DNA from: Lolium rigidum
Lineage: Eukaryota > Streptophyta > Magnoliopsida > Poales > Poaceae
Assembly: GCF_022539505.1 (NCBI RefSeq)
Contig: NC_061508.1
Location: 68,333,754-68,397,753, forward strand
Length of the DNA stretch: 64,000 nt
Direction: 5' to 3'
A model generated the notes under the pieces. That model did not search any database. It saw only the letters and a program-made list of their open reading frames with translations, and had not been told where the DNA came from. The position numbers and the translations under genes are program-made. This document shows, piece after piece, positions 47,281 through 58,019 of the stretch. How positions within the stretch are numbered: position 1 is the first letter of the stretch; each line of letters begins with the position of its first letter.

Positions 47281-47610
47281 TTAGCAAAGGGGTATGTACC
47301 TATGGTGGGAAAGAAGTATACATACCCCCATAAGTTATATTATCAGTTTGCCAACCTACCTGAATGGAAGAAGTGATTTCAGGGTATTCCGATGATGGGA
47401 AGGCTAGAAAATTAGTCGCTAAAGCTAGTTGTCACTTCTGATGAATCTTCATTGTTCGCTTTTGAAAATGGAATGATCAAGCAAAAAGGGCACATCTAGA
47501 TTGGCAACAATCAACTACTGAAGCAGAAAATCTTCTTGACTTTTCATACCGGTTCACATCAAAATATAAATTATGTGGCCAGAGATGAAAAAACACATTT
47601 AATTGTCTCT
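47281..47610. other. AT-rich spacer
   Basis: No gene or repeat recognised. Confidence 0.5.
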
Positions 47611-47925
47611 TTAGACTTGTCAGGCTTGTCAGCGAGCTAAGCCTGAACTTGTCAAGTACCCTGATCTGCTAGAACCTTTGTGGGTGTCAAGTACCCTGAT
47701 CTGCTAGAACCTTTGCGGGTACCGAAGGGTTGCCATGGATTTCGGTTACCTTGTCAGGTCAGTACAATTGTCTGTTGTTGGTGGTTGACAGGTTTTCAGG
47801 TTTTGGGCATTTTATTCCTCTGGCGCATCCTTACACGGCTTCCAAGGTAGCTCCTCTGTTTGTGGACACTCTGTTTTTAATTCATGGTGTCAGTGCATCA
47901 CCACTCATCACCCCCATACGGGCGT
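47611..47925 (+). pseudogene. Ty3-type integrase fragment
   Basis: Frames give CQRAKPELVKYPDLLEPL, then a core-like stretch (VVDRFSGFGHFIPLAHPYTA) and FVDTLFLIHGV, matching the end of the zinc-binding domain and the start of the catalytic core of Ty3 integrases. A 37-bp tandem duplication (GTCAAGTACCCTGATCTGCT ...) breaks the frame near 47690. Both ends are truncated; no LTR belongs to it in this window. Confidence 0.7.
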
Positions 47926-48420
47926 GCTGGCAGGTAACCCCTATATAGGGGGCACCAGCGTCCAGCCACATCCCCCAAATGTCCACCCCAAATTTCAAAC
48001 TTAAAAACATAGAACGAATCGTCGATCAAAAGATTTCGCGCCCATCAAAAAGGACCAATGTCTCGACGAACACATTGTCGCAAAGGGAAAGTCTTGACGA
48101 ACACATTGTCGCAACATAGCAATGTGTAGAGAACCAAAAAAAAATGAAGGCACGCAGGCCGACCGGCATTACATAGCGGCTGGAATCAAGCAATTTCCTC
48201 CACCGGGGAATCGGGGATGATGGTCGGCGTCGTCGGCGTACCAGTCGGCGATGCTGGTGTGGATGTTGGAGTAGTAGCCATCGCAGGAGTCGCGGTGCTG
48301 GACAGGGGCGCTGGTGGAGCTCGACTCTCGGCTAGGATCGTGGCGTGCTGCTCGGCGCACCACGCCTTGACGTCGTCGTCCATGTCGCTGGTGCCGACGA
48401 ACATGCGCTAGGTCCTCCTT
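47926..48420 (-). other. Fragment, possibly the end of a PIF/NAM-like transposon protein
   Basis: On the minus strand MFVGTSDMDDDVKAWCAEQH (48404 leftwards) is followed by a Thr/Pro/Ala-rich tail ending at 48186. This resembles the C-terminus of NAM-like proteins of grass PIF/Harbinger elements. A 31-bp duplication (GACGAACACATTGTCGCAA, twice) lies at 48060-48115. Weak call. Confidence 0.25.
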
Positions 48421-51400
48421 TGTAACATCCCAAGTTTTCAAATTCAATAAAGACAAGAAATTCAATTTCCCAAATTTTGGACACATATAGTGCTATGCAT
48501 AATTGATCATGCTTTCTTGTATGCATTTGCCATGATGAGTGTTTGTTTGTGGTTTTTATATGCTTAAACCCTAAACCAAGATCAACAAACCCTAAATTGA
48601 GAGAAATAAAAGAAATGGAAAAGAATCCCATTTTCCCTCTCATACACATTTAGCCAAATTTGCAAATCATCAAACAAGGCCTCATTTGCTTGTGCCATTG
48701 TTTGTAAAACACTTATATATCAATAAGAAACACTCTTGCATCAAAGAAACACAATTCAAATCAAAGAAGAATTCAAATTCTACATACATGTGATAATGGT
48801 CAATTGGTCACTTTATATTTTCTTACCTACTTTGCACCCCTGGTTTGGATATTTATTAAACCAAACTTGACCAACACTTTCCACCTCATCCAAGACCTTG
48901 TCAAGTTAAACATTTTTGGTCTTGACCATGAGTGTTGACTCTGCCTAGGTTGACCAGAAAAGAGATGCCAAGTTGAGACATTGAAACAAAGAGAAGATGA
49001 TCTCAATTTTGAAAACTTGCAAACCATCACCAAATTGACCACCACCACCACCATTCTACCTCTTTAAATATATGAATGAGTTGCACCAAAAAGATTTTCA
49101 AAATTTGAATAAAAATTTCATGCGGCCATTGTATCGAACACTTGGCAGGCAACATTTCAGATTTGCAACACACTTCTTTGTCCACTGGTTTTTGGGCTAA
49201 ACCACTTTTGGTTTGTGATCATTTTGATCTCCTGCATCCCCTGCATCAGTGCACGTCCTTGCTCTTGCTGGTTAAAGTGTGGAGAAAGCAAAATTCATCA
49301 CCATACCGTGCCATGCCGACCCCCTTGCTCTCTTTCTCTCTGGCCTCTCTCTCTCTCACTTTCACCTTGTCTAGTACACGCCCCAGACCTTGCTGATCAT
49401 GACCATGCACGGCCTGAGCGCGCGCGAGGCTGGCATTGGCCAGGCGACGCACGCCCAGAACCATGCCAGTGCACGCCAGTACGCGCGCTCACCGCGTACT
49501 GGACGCGCCAGAGCGTCGTTCGCCCCGTCGACTCAGTCCTTCTCCTGCATCCCTACCACTGCGTCGAGCACCTCCTCCCTCTCCTCTAGCTGCTAGACAT
49601 ACTCCATCACGCGCAGAGGCCATGTCGCCGTCGTCCTCGTCGGAAAAGCGCCGCAGTACCGCATCACTTGATACATGCTCCCGATCGATTCCGTCCAGCT
49701 TTTGCAGCGCCGAAAGATGGTTCAGCATCGCCATGCCGCCGCCCATCGATTGATGTCCTTGTCTTGCCCTTTCGCACGCCGGAGACGCCGCGCCATGGAC
49801 GCCCTCTCACAGCACCCGCGGCACCCAACTCAACACTATAAATAGAGCAGCCCCGAGCACAAACCATTCACACCATCTCACTCTCCTCCCTTCACTGCTT
49901 CTCCTCGCACCAGTAGTTCATCCAATTACCGCCGGAGTCGCCGCCATTTGAAGATCGGAGCCGCCGGAGCCCGGAGATCCTTGCCATCAACTGGAGCTTC
50001 CCCACGCCTCGCCGCTTGTACCAGGAGCATCGTCGTCCTCGCCAACATCGCCGTGAACCTCGCCATCGACCGCGGGAATGCCGGTAGGCCCTCCGACCCC
50101 CTAGGCTCGCCGCCAGAGCTACGGCTTCTCGCCGGAGAAGAAGATGATCGTGCGCCACACGATAACCCTCTAATCCAACGATCCACCTCGCGCGTACCGT
50201 TTCGCTGAGTTAAGAGACACTGACGGGTGGGCCCCACCTCGTCAGACAGCCCACTCGCACAGGCCACGTTGCTGGGCTGGGTTTGTCTGTTTGAATCGTT
50301 TTGGGCCCGTAGGCTTTTCCCGCGTGGCCCAACATTTCAAATTTCGATTAATTCGTTTCAGCTCAAACCAAATACTGGTGTCCATTTCAAATTTGAATAG
50401 TTTCAAATCTACTACACCAAATTTAGCAAACTTGATATCTCTGGAAAGCTCAAGAAATTATCTAAACAATGCCACTGGTCTCACCTCCAATTTCATAGTA
50501 GTTTTCAAATGATAAAAATGACAAGGCAGAGACTTTTACAAATTGAAACTTTAATTAAAATTCAACCATAATTGATTTTGAGTTGATTCCAACTCTCATA
50601 AATCACAATTGATGTCCTCTATTCGATTCTGCAAAAAGATAACCAAGTTGTTTGTATGATCATGGACTAGATCAAAATAATGGCTATGGAGCTATTTCTA
50701 GTGCATTTAAATCTTATATTTCAAATTCTTTAAATAGTATGAGGGCTCCTCTCTCATTTAAATCTTGATCCTAAGTAATTCAATAAGAGGTAATGACCTT
50801 AGGCAAATGAACCTCTTATTCTATTACTTAGTGATTTTAAATCATTACTATGTTATTCTTAAAATGCATGACGTGTAGCACCTCATTTATATTTATACTC
50901 CCACATAATAGATATGAAATGTTGACCTTGGTCAACCTATATTTCATACCTTATTATTATTTGAGGAGATTAAATCTTAATAGGATTTAATGAGAGGAAA
51001 TTATTTTCTTCAAAGAAGTAAATAGCAAACCAAATCAATAATTGTAATGAGAGGAAATTATTTTTCTCTTAAAGAGGAAAACCCAAGTAAATCACCATGC
51101 TAGGAATGATGTGATGCTAGAATAGGTTTGTGTGAATCTTTGGTGTGTTTAGTCAAGCATATAAGTTTGGTTTGGTGATTGTGTACCTCGTATTCGTATA
51201 TAGACGCTAGTAACGAGGAGTATCAAGAGGAGGAAGGCTACTCCCAGGAGGAGGAGGAAAACTTTGACCACTACCCTGCTCAAGGCAAGCTAACACTCTT
51301 GCCAAGTCCTATGTGCAAGGCTCTACAAGAGCAAGGCACCATCACACTTTATGTTATGCCTTGTCAAACTATCCCATGTTTTTACTTTGCAATTACTTTG

Positions 51401-52666
51401 CTTATGGTATTTTAAAGTTTACTTTTGATTTATGATTCACTTGGTCTAGAGTAGAACAAGAGTCAAAGTAGCTTGGAGCAAATCAAAGCTAGATAGCACC
51501 CCTCATGAACTAGTTGCTATTGCTAATCCAATAAAATTTGACTACTCTAGATGGGAACAGGTGAAATAACTTTGAAAGGTTTTGAATGTGAAGGTGACAT
51601 GAATGACTTGGTGAATTTTGATGAAAATTGACGATTGGGTTTGAATGCGATACCTTTCCAATTATACAAGTACCCCCACAATACCTGATTATGGGTAGGG
51701 CTTAACTGGAAATTTGTGTGTCTTAGTATGGGTTCCCTCTAACAAGCATCATAGGGGTTATACCGAGACTGCCTCCGTTAAAAGTGAAGTGATGTGATTA
51801 TGAGGTGAATGTACGACCCAAGCCCTATGCAGTTCCTGGGTTGACAGTTGGTTTTCACCGGGAGGCCGAGCTCATGGGGAGAGGTGCCTATACTAGGGTA
51901 TATAAGTGAAAGGTTAAGGTTGATGATCCGCGTACTGAGTTACGATGATTCGGGGTTATCCTCGACGGATGTAATCAAAATTTGTGGCACAAAAGTACAA
52001 CCTCTGCAGAGTGTTAAACCTATTCGAATAGCCGTGTCCACGGTTACGGACGATTGGAAAGGCCATACTGTTCCATTGTCAGAACTTTTGTCTTAAAAAG
52101 GGATGGTGAATTGAAAGGGGATTTGACTTGAATCACAATTGACTTGTGGGAATGACACTAATGTTCCCACTTGAGTTAGTTAGCTAAACTGAGGAGTCTT
52201 TACTAAATGCTTACGAAATAAACTTGGCTTTACGCAAATAAACATAGAGCTTAGCACCCCTTAATTAAAAGTTGTTAAGCAATTACTTTGGTATTAGTTT
52301 GCGAGTACTTTAAAGTACTCACGGCTATGTCCCTGGCTATTCAAATGCCAGTCTATGAAGAGGAGCCACAGTATCAGGACGACGGACAACAGGACGTCTA
52401 CGATAACTAGGAGCATCTTCTAACGTCAAGCGTTGCTCCGTGGAATAGATAGTCCACTACTACTTCGCTTCCGCTACTTATTTGTGTTGTTGAACAATCT
52501 ATTTGTGTAATATTGGATCATGTGATCCATTGTTGTAAGACAAGTATGTGTTGTAATAAATGATGACTCTATGCTACTTAACTATTATGTCTCGCAAAAA
52601 CAATCTTCCTGGGATTGCGATGTATGATATAATCGGCATCTGGACTTAAAAATCCGGGTGTTGACA
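48421..52666 (+). mobile_element. 5' LTR (4246 bp) of a Ty3 retrotransposon
   Basis: Starts TGTAACATCCCAAGTTTTC and ends GGGTGTTGACA, directly followed by a primer-binding site, so the limits are firm. The 5-bp candidate target duplication on the left is TCCTT (48416-48420). Inside, 49.3-50.2 kb is GC-rich with a TATA box, and the rest is AT-rich. Open frames in the GC part (for example 49948-50208) are not recognised. The matching 3' LTR should lie beyond the window's right end. Confidence 0.8.
49837..49844 (+). promoter_or_regulatory. LTR core promoter (TATAAATA)
   Basis: TATAAATA followed by a C-rich pyrimidine stretch (CATTCACACCATCTCAC) about 30 bp downstream, a typical plant LTR start region. 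It implies U3 of about 1.45 kb and about 2.8 kb of R-U5 leader. Confidence 0.6.
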
Positions 52667-52668
52667 AG

Positions 52669-52682
52669 TTGGTATGAGAGCC
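52669..52682 (+). promoter_or_regulatory. Primer-binding site, initiator tRNA-Met
   Basis: TTGGTATGAGAGCC two bases after the LTR matches the tRNA-iMet complement (TGGTATCAGAGC) with one change. Confidence 0.75.
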
Positions 52683-52886
52683 ATTGTTTGACCTTAGGAG
52701 ACCCTAGTTAGAATGGACGTCGGAAAAACTTAGTTTCAAATCTAATGAAGTAAATAGTTACGAAAACATATTCACACCCTTACCTTTGAGATCTTTTCAA
52801 AACAGCAAATTCATGCTCTTCCTTATAAGTACTTAAAATTTTGAACACTTGCACTTCTCTAACTTACTCATCAAATTCCTCTACAG

Positions 52887-53702
52887 ATGGAGCCGTTCAT
52901 CCAAACCGAGGTGTACCAGCTGGGAAATGGCGGAGACATGATCTTTGAAAGGGACATTCATGCCCTCTCAGAGTTTCTTGGACGCTCGCCTCATGAGTTC
53001 TACGGAGGTCAAGTCAATGACCTGCCTGGAGGACAGCTGCAGTGGGTCGTCATGGCCGACCTTCGCGGGAAGCCTGAGTCCCCAATGTTCGGAAGGATCC
53101 AGTTCTCTCTCCGGGAGAACAACTGGGCGGACGGACTCGCACGCGCTCTGCAGGAAGCCCTCGCTCGTCTGTGCGGGCAGAACTCGATGGCCATCCAAGG
53201 GGAACGCTTTGCTCACCTCGCAAGGCACACCTCCCTTGGAATACCCATGAACCTGCCGTTCCACCCCGTGCTGAGGCACCATGTGGACCACCTCGACTTC
53301 ATGTTGTGCGAGACTCGCACGGAGCTAGACAACTCCCGCGCGTACGCCAACCACACCTACCTCCAGCTGGCTCAGCAGGCGGAGACCATCAAGGTCATCG
53401 CCAAGGAGCGCAGGGCTCTTCGCCGCCTGAACGTGAAGAAGGACTACACCATCCACCGCCTCAAGGCCAAGATCGCCTCATTGAAGGAGACCGTCGCCAC
53501 TCAGGCGGAACAGCTCCAGGAACTGGAAGGAGAAGGCGAGGGAGAAGACATCCAGGGAGATGGCTACTCCTATGTGAGCAACGATGATGACTACGAGGAG
53601 GAGGAAGACGAAGACCTGGCCTTCCACCCCTATGAGGATGGCCATGAGCACCTGACAGCCGGGATGGATAACACCTTCCCGATCAACGTTGATGGAGAGT
53701 AG
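52887..53702 (+). CDS. Retrotransposon ORF0 upstream of gag, intact
   Basis: A 271-residue unbroken frame starting MEPFIQTEVYQLGNGGDM, in the position of the extra ORF (orf0) described for rice Ty3 elements RIRE3 and RIRE8. Residues 1-130 look globular. About 140-225 is a heptad-rich coiled coil (ERRALRRLNVKKDYTIHRLK, then KIASLKETVATQAEQLQEL). The C-terminus is strongly acidic (DDDYEEEEDEDLAF). The biochemical function is not known to me. It is the only intact frame of this element, while gag-pol next to it is broken. Confidence 0.7.
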   Translation: MEPFIQTEVYQLGNGGDMIFERDIHALSEFLGRSPHEFYGGQVNDLPGGQLQWVVMADLRGKPESPMFGRIQFSLRENNWADGLARALQEALARLCGQNSMAIQGERFAHLARHTSLGIPMNLPFHPVLRHHVDHLDFMLCETRTELDNSRAYANHTYLQLAQQAETIKVIAKERRALRRLNVKKDYTIHRLKAKIASLKETVATQAEQLQELEGEGEGEDIQGDGYSYVSNDDDYEEEEDEDLAFHPYEDGHEHLTAGMDNTFPINVDGE

Positions 53703-53949
53703 TTCCACCTGAGCACTTGCGTAGCGTGATTTGTATCGGTCCTTTGTATCAGTCCCTTGTATCGTAGAATGGTGAGAGGGTTCTTCAAACCCTCCGGTGT
53801 ATTAGTTTGTAATCTGTGCTACTTGAATGAATAAGAGTGTGTTTATTTTCAACATGTCATGAACTCAAGTTTTTAAGCTTTGTGAACTTTACCCCAAAAA
53901 CAAGCCATAGAAATTTCCCTCTCGTCTCATGATCTATCTCCATATTCAT

Positions 53950-56324
53950 ATGGCACCTCTGACTCGCAGTACCAATCAGGATGCGATGATGCAAATGTTG
54001 CAAATGCTGATGGCAGATCGAGAGGTTGAAAGAGCTGAGAGACAAGCCAACATCGCTGCCATGCAACAGATTGCACCGAATAACCAAGGCCACGGAAACC
54101 ATGACCACCCTGGGTCAAAGCTGAAGAACTTCCAGAACACTAACCCACCTGTGTTCAGCAAGACGGAAGAACCCCTTGATGCTGATGATTGGCTCCAGAC
54201 TATGGAGAACAATCTTGAAGTTGCCGGAGTGGAAGAGAATGACAAGGTGCTGTTTGCCACCAACTACTTGGCAGGACCTGCACGAGCCTGGTGGACGAGT
54301 GCCCGCGCATTGAATGCGGGGCAAATGATGACTTGGGCAGATTTCAAGCTCAAGTTCAGCAAGTACCATGTGCCACCGGGTCTGATTAAGAAGATGAGGG
54401 ACGAGTTCAAGGAACTGAAGCAAGGCCGACTGACCGTGGTAGAATACCGCGACAGATTCCTCACTCTGTCAAGGTACGCCCCGGATGATACCGACACCAC
54501 CGAGAAGAGGAAGGAGAGATTCCTGAATGGACTGCATGATGAGATGCACATAGTGCTGGTCAACATCCCTTTTGCTGACCTGGAAGCCCTTGTTGACTCC
54601 GCCATCCAGATGGAGGGGAAACTGAACCAAGCCAAGGAGAACCACCAGCGCCGCATGATGCACCAGAGTGGGCCCAGCAATACCCCCAGGTTTCGCCCCA
54701 GCTCAAGCGGAGGGTTTACCCCCAGAAACAACAAGCCCAGATGCAGACTTCACGTCCGGGTTTTCAGAACCGGAGTCGAGGAAACCCCAGGCCAGGAGGC
54801 CACCACAACAACAGCAACTTCAACAACAACAACAACAACAACAACTTCAACCGCGCTCCGCCCAGAGCCCCCAACCACAACAATAACAACTCCAGCACCG
54901 CTCCAAGGACTGGGAGCAACGCTGTTCCCATCACCCCCAAGGACAAGTCCACCATCACTTGTTACGAGTGCGGAGTGGTGGGGAACTACTCCAACGAGTG
55001 CCCCAAAAGACTCGCCAAGACAGCCGCCAACACCTCTGGCCCTGCTCAGCAGCAACGCCGTGTCGCCAACAGCAAGAAGTTCACCCCCCACAACCCGAAC
55101 AACCGCAGCGGCCGCCTCTTTCACATGAGTGCGGAAGAAGCCCAGGAAGCCCCAGATGTCGTGCTGGGTATGTTCTCTGTTAACTCAATACCTGCAAGAG
55201 TGTTGTTTGATTCTGGAGCATCGCATTCGTTTGTTACCGAAGATTTTGCATGCACTAGTAAGATTCAACCCATCAGTTTGAAGCATGTCATGATAGTTCA
55301 AATACCTGGTTCAACAACTAAAGCTAGAAAAATTTGCAAAGATGTGCCTATCAGAATACATGAAATAGAATTTTATGCAAATTTGATTGTTCTGGGAACA
55401 AAAGGTTTGGAAGTAGTACTGGGTATGGACTGGATGTCGTAACATCATGGACTGATTGATTGTGCCAAGAAGGCCATCACCATGACTAGTAGCACCGGAG
55501 TGTTAGTCGAGCATATATCTGAAAGACTGCCCAGAAAGTTTACCTGCAACCAAAGTCTAGCCAAACCCACCTTGGATCAAATCAGGGTCGTCTGTCGATA
55601 CCCCGATGTGTTTCCTGATGATCTACCCGGTATGCCCCCAGATCGGGATATCGAGTTTATCATTGAGTTAATCCATGGAACCGGACCTATAGCCCAGAGA
55701 GCCTATAGTATGAACCCGGCAGAGTTAGTGGAACTGAAGAAGTAATTGGATGATATGTTGTTCAAAGGTCTCATTCGACCAAGTGCGTCGCCTTGGAGAT
55801 CCCCAGTTCTGTTTGTGGACAAGAAGGATGGTGCCACTCGTTTATGTACGGATTACCGTAAGCTTAACGGTGTCACCATCAAGAACAAGTATCCTTTGCC
55901 AAAGATAGAAGATCTGTTTGACCAGCTGACCGGTGCCAAGGTGTTCTCTAAGATTGATCTTAGGACGGGTTACCACCAACTGAAGATTCGAGCCACCGAT
56001 ATCCCCAAAACTGCCTTCACCACCAGATATGGATTGTATGAGTACAATGTCATGTCATTTGGATTGACCAATGCCCCCGCTTACTTCATGAATCTCATGA
56101 ATAAGATCTTTATGAACTTCCTGGATAAGTTTGTCGTTGTCTTCATCGACGACATCCTTATCTACTCCAAATCCGAAGAAGAACATGAGCATCATTTGGA
56201 AGTGGTCCTAGATACCCTTCGGGAGCATCAGTTGTACGCCAAGTTCAGCAAGTGTGAGTTTTGGTTGAAGGACGTGGGATTCCTGGGACATATCTTGTCT
56301 GCAGGAGGAATTGCCGTTGACCCC
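53950..56324 (+). pseudogene. Ty3 gag-protease-RT polyprotein, broken and truncated
   Basis: Gag starts at ATG 53950 (MAPLTRSTNQDAMM), with the retrotransposon gag core around DWLQTMENNLEVAGV and WADFKLKFSKYHVP. A one-base deletion near 54738 shifts the frame. The zinc knuckle follows (CYECGVVGNYSNEC, Asn in place of the usual His). The protease has LFDSGASHSF at about 55207. Stops lie at 55439-55441 and 55743-55745. The RT has [20 protein letters not shown] and the catalytic FIDDILIYS (about 56146). The frame ends at 56324, where an Athila-lineage element is inserted; RNase H, integrase and the 3' LTR must lie to its right, outside the window. Confidence 0.85.
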
Positions 56325-58004
56325 TGTTGACGTGGGAGTTGAAAATCTTTGTGGTGTAACTTTTCTTTGTTCCCCGGCAACGGTGCCAGAAAAAATGCTT
56401 GATGGCGTGTAAGCACACGTCCGTTGGGAACCCCAAGAGGAAGGTGTGATGCGTACAGCAGCAAGTTTTCCCTCAGTAAGAAACCAAGGTTATCGAACCA
56501 AGTAGGAGTCAAGGAACACGTGAAGGTTGTTGGTGGCGGAGTGTAGTGCGGCGCAACACCAGGGATTCCGGCGCCAACGTGGAACCTGCACAACACAATC
56601 AAAGTACTTTGCCCCAACGTAACAGTGAGGTTGTCAATCTCACCGGCTTGTTGTAAACAAAGGATTAAACGTATTGTGTGGAAGATGATGTTTGTTTGCG
56701 AAGAACAGTAAAGAACAAGTATTGCAGTAGATTGTATTTCAGATGTAAAGAATGGACCGGGGTCCACAGTTCACTAGTGGTGTCTCTTCCCATAAGATAA
56801 ACGCATGTTGGGTGAACAAATTACAGTTGGGCAATTGACAAATAAAGAAGGCATAACAATGCACATACATATATCATGATGAGTACTATGAGATTTAATC
56901 AGGGCATTACGACAAAGTACATAGACCGCTATCCAAGCATGCATCTATGCCTAAAAAGTCCACCTTCAGAGTTATCATCCGAACCCCTTCCAGTATTAAG
57001 TTGCAACAACGGACAATTGAATTAAGTATGGTGCGTAATGTAATCAACACAAATATCCTTAGACAAAGCATCGATGTTTTATCCCTAGTGGCAACAAGCA
57101 CATCCACAACCTTAGAACTTTCTCGTCACTCGTCCTGCATTCAATGGAGGCATGAACCCACTATCGAGCATAAATACTCCCTCTTGGAGTCACAAGTATC
57201 AACTTGGCCAGAGCCTCTACTAGCAACGGAGAGCATACAAGAACATAAACAACATATATGATAGATTGATAATCAACTTGACATAGTATTCAATATTCAT
57301 CGGATCCCAACAAACACAACATGTAGCATTACAGATAGATGATCTTGATCATAATAGGCAGCTCACAAGATCTAACATGATAGCACAATGAGGAGAAGAC
57401 AACCATTTAGCTACTGCTATGGACCCATAGTCCAGGGGTGAACTACTCACACATCGATCCGGAGGCGATCATGGCGATGAAGAGCCCTCCGGGAGATGAT
57501 TCCCCTCTCCGGCAGGGTGCCGGAGGTGATCTCCTGAATCCCCCGAGATGGGATTGGCGGCGGCGGCGTCTCTGGAAGTTTTTCCGTATCGTGGCTCTCG
57601 GTACTGGGGTTTTCGCGACGAAGGCTTTAAGTAGGCGGAAGGGTAGAGTCGGGGGCGTCACGAGGGGCCCACACAACAGGGCGGCGCGGGCCCCTCCTTG
57701 GCCGCGCCGCCTTGGTGTGTCGCCACCTCGTGGCCCCACTTCGCATCTCCCTCGGTCTTCTGGAAGCTTCGTGGAAAAATAAGACCCTGGGCGTTGATTT
57801 CGTCCAATTCCGAGAATATTTCCTTACTAGGATTTCTGAAACCAAAAACAGCGAGAAAACAAAGAATCGGCTCTTCGGCATCTCATCATTAGGATAGTGC
57901 CGGAAAATGCATAATAATGACATATAATGTGTATAAAACATGTGAGTATCATCATAAAAGTAGCATGGAACATAAGAAATTATAGATACGTTTGAGACGT
58001 ATCA
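56325..58004 (-). mobile_element. 3' LTR (1680 bp) of an Athila-lineage element
   Basis: In element (minus) sense it starts TGATACGTCTCAAACGTATC at 58004 and ends CCCACGTCAACA at 56325. It interrupts the RT gene; the flanking bases ACCCC (56320-56324) are the likely target duplication. A GC-rich segment at 57.5-57.75 kb holds the U3-R boundary region. It contains a fossil primer-binding site close to its end. It differs from the 5' LTR by about 2% over the shared kilobase (hand count). Confidence 0.85.
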
Positions 58005-58019
58005 AGCATCCCCAAGCTT
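58005..58019 (-). promoter_or_regulatory. Polypurine tract next to the 3' LTR
   Basis: In element sense AAGCTTGGGGATGCT immediately precedes the LTR start, the expected position for plus-strand priming. Two further copies of AAGCTTGGGGATGC lie inside the element at about 59903 and 59962. Confidence 0.6.

Noticed and set aside
54741..55124. Pro/Gln- and Val-rich alternative frames over the gag linker
   Set aside because: Overlap the Asn-rich gag segment; caused by CAA/AAC repeats.
56228..56767. 179-codon minus-strand frame as a separate protein
   Set aside because: It lies mostly inside the LTR (U5 and fossil PBS) and is repeated in the other LTR; typical long LTR read-through frame.
57438..57782. 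GC-rich frame in the LTR as a gene
   Set aside because: Conserved LTR promoter region of the Athila-lineage element; open in both strands because of composition.
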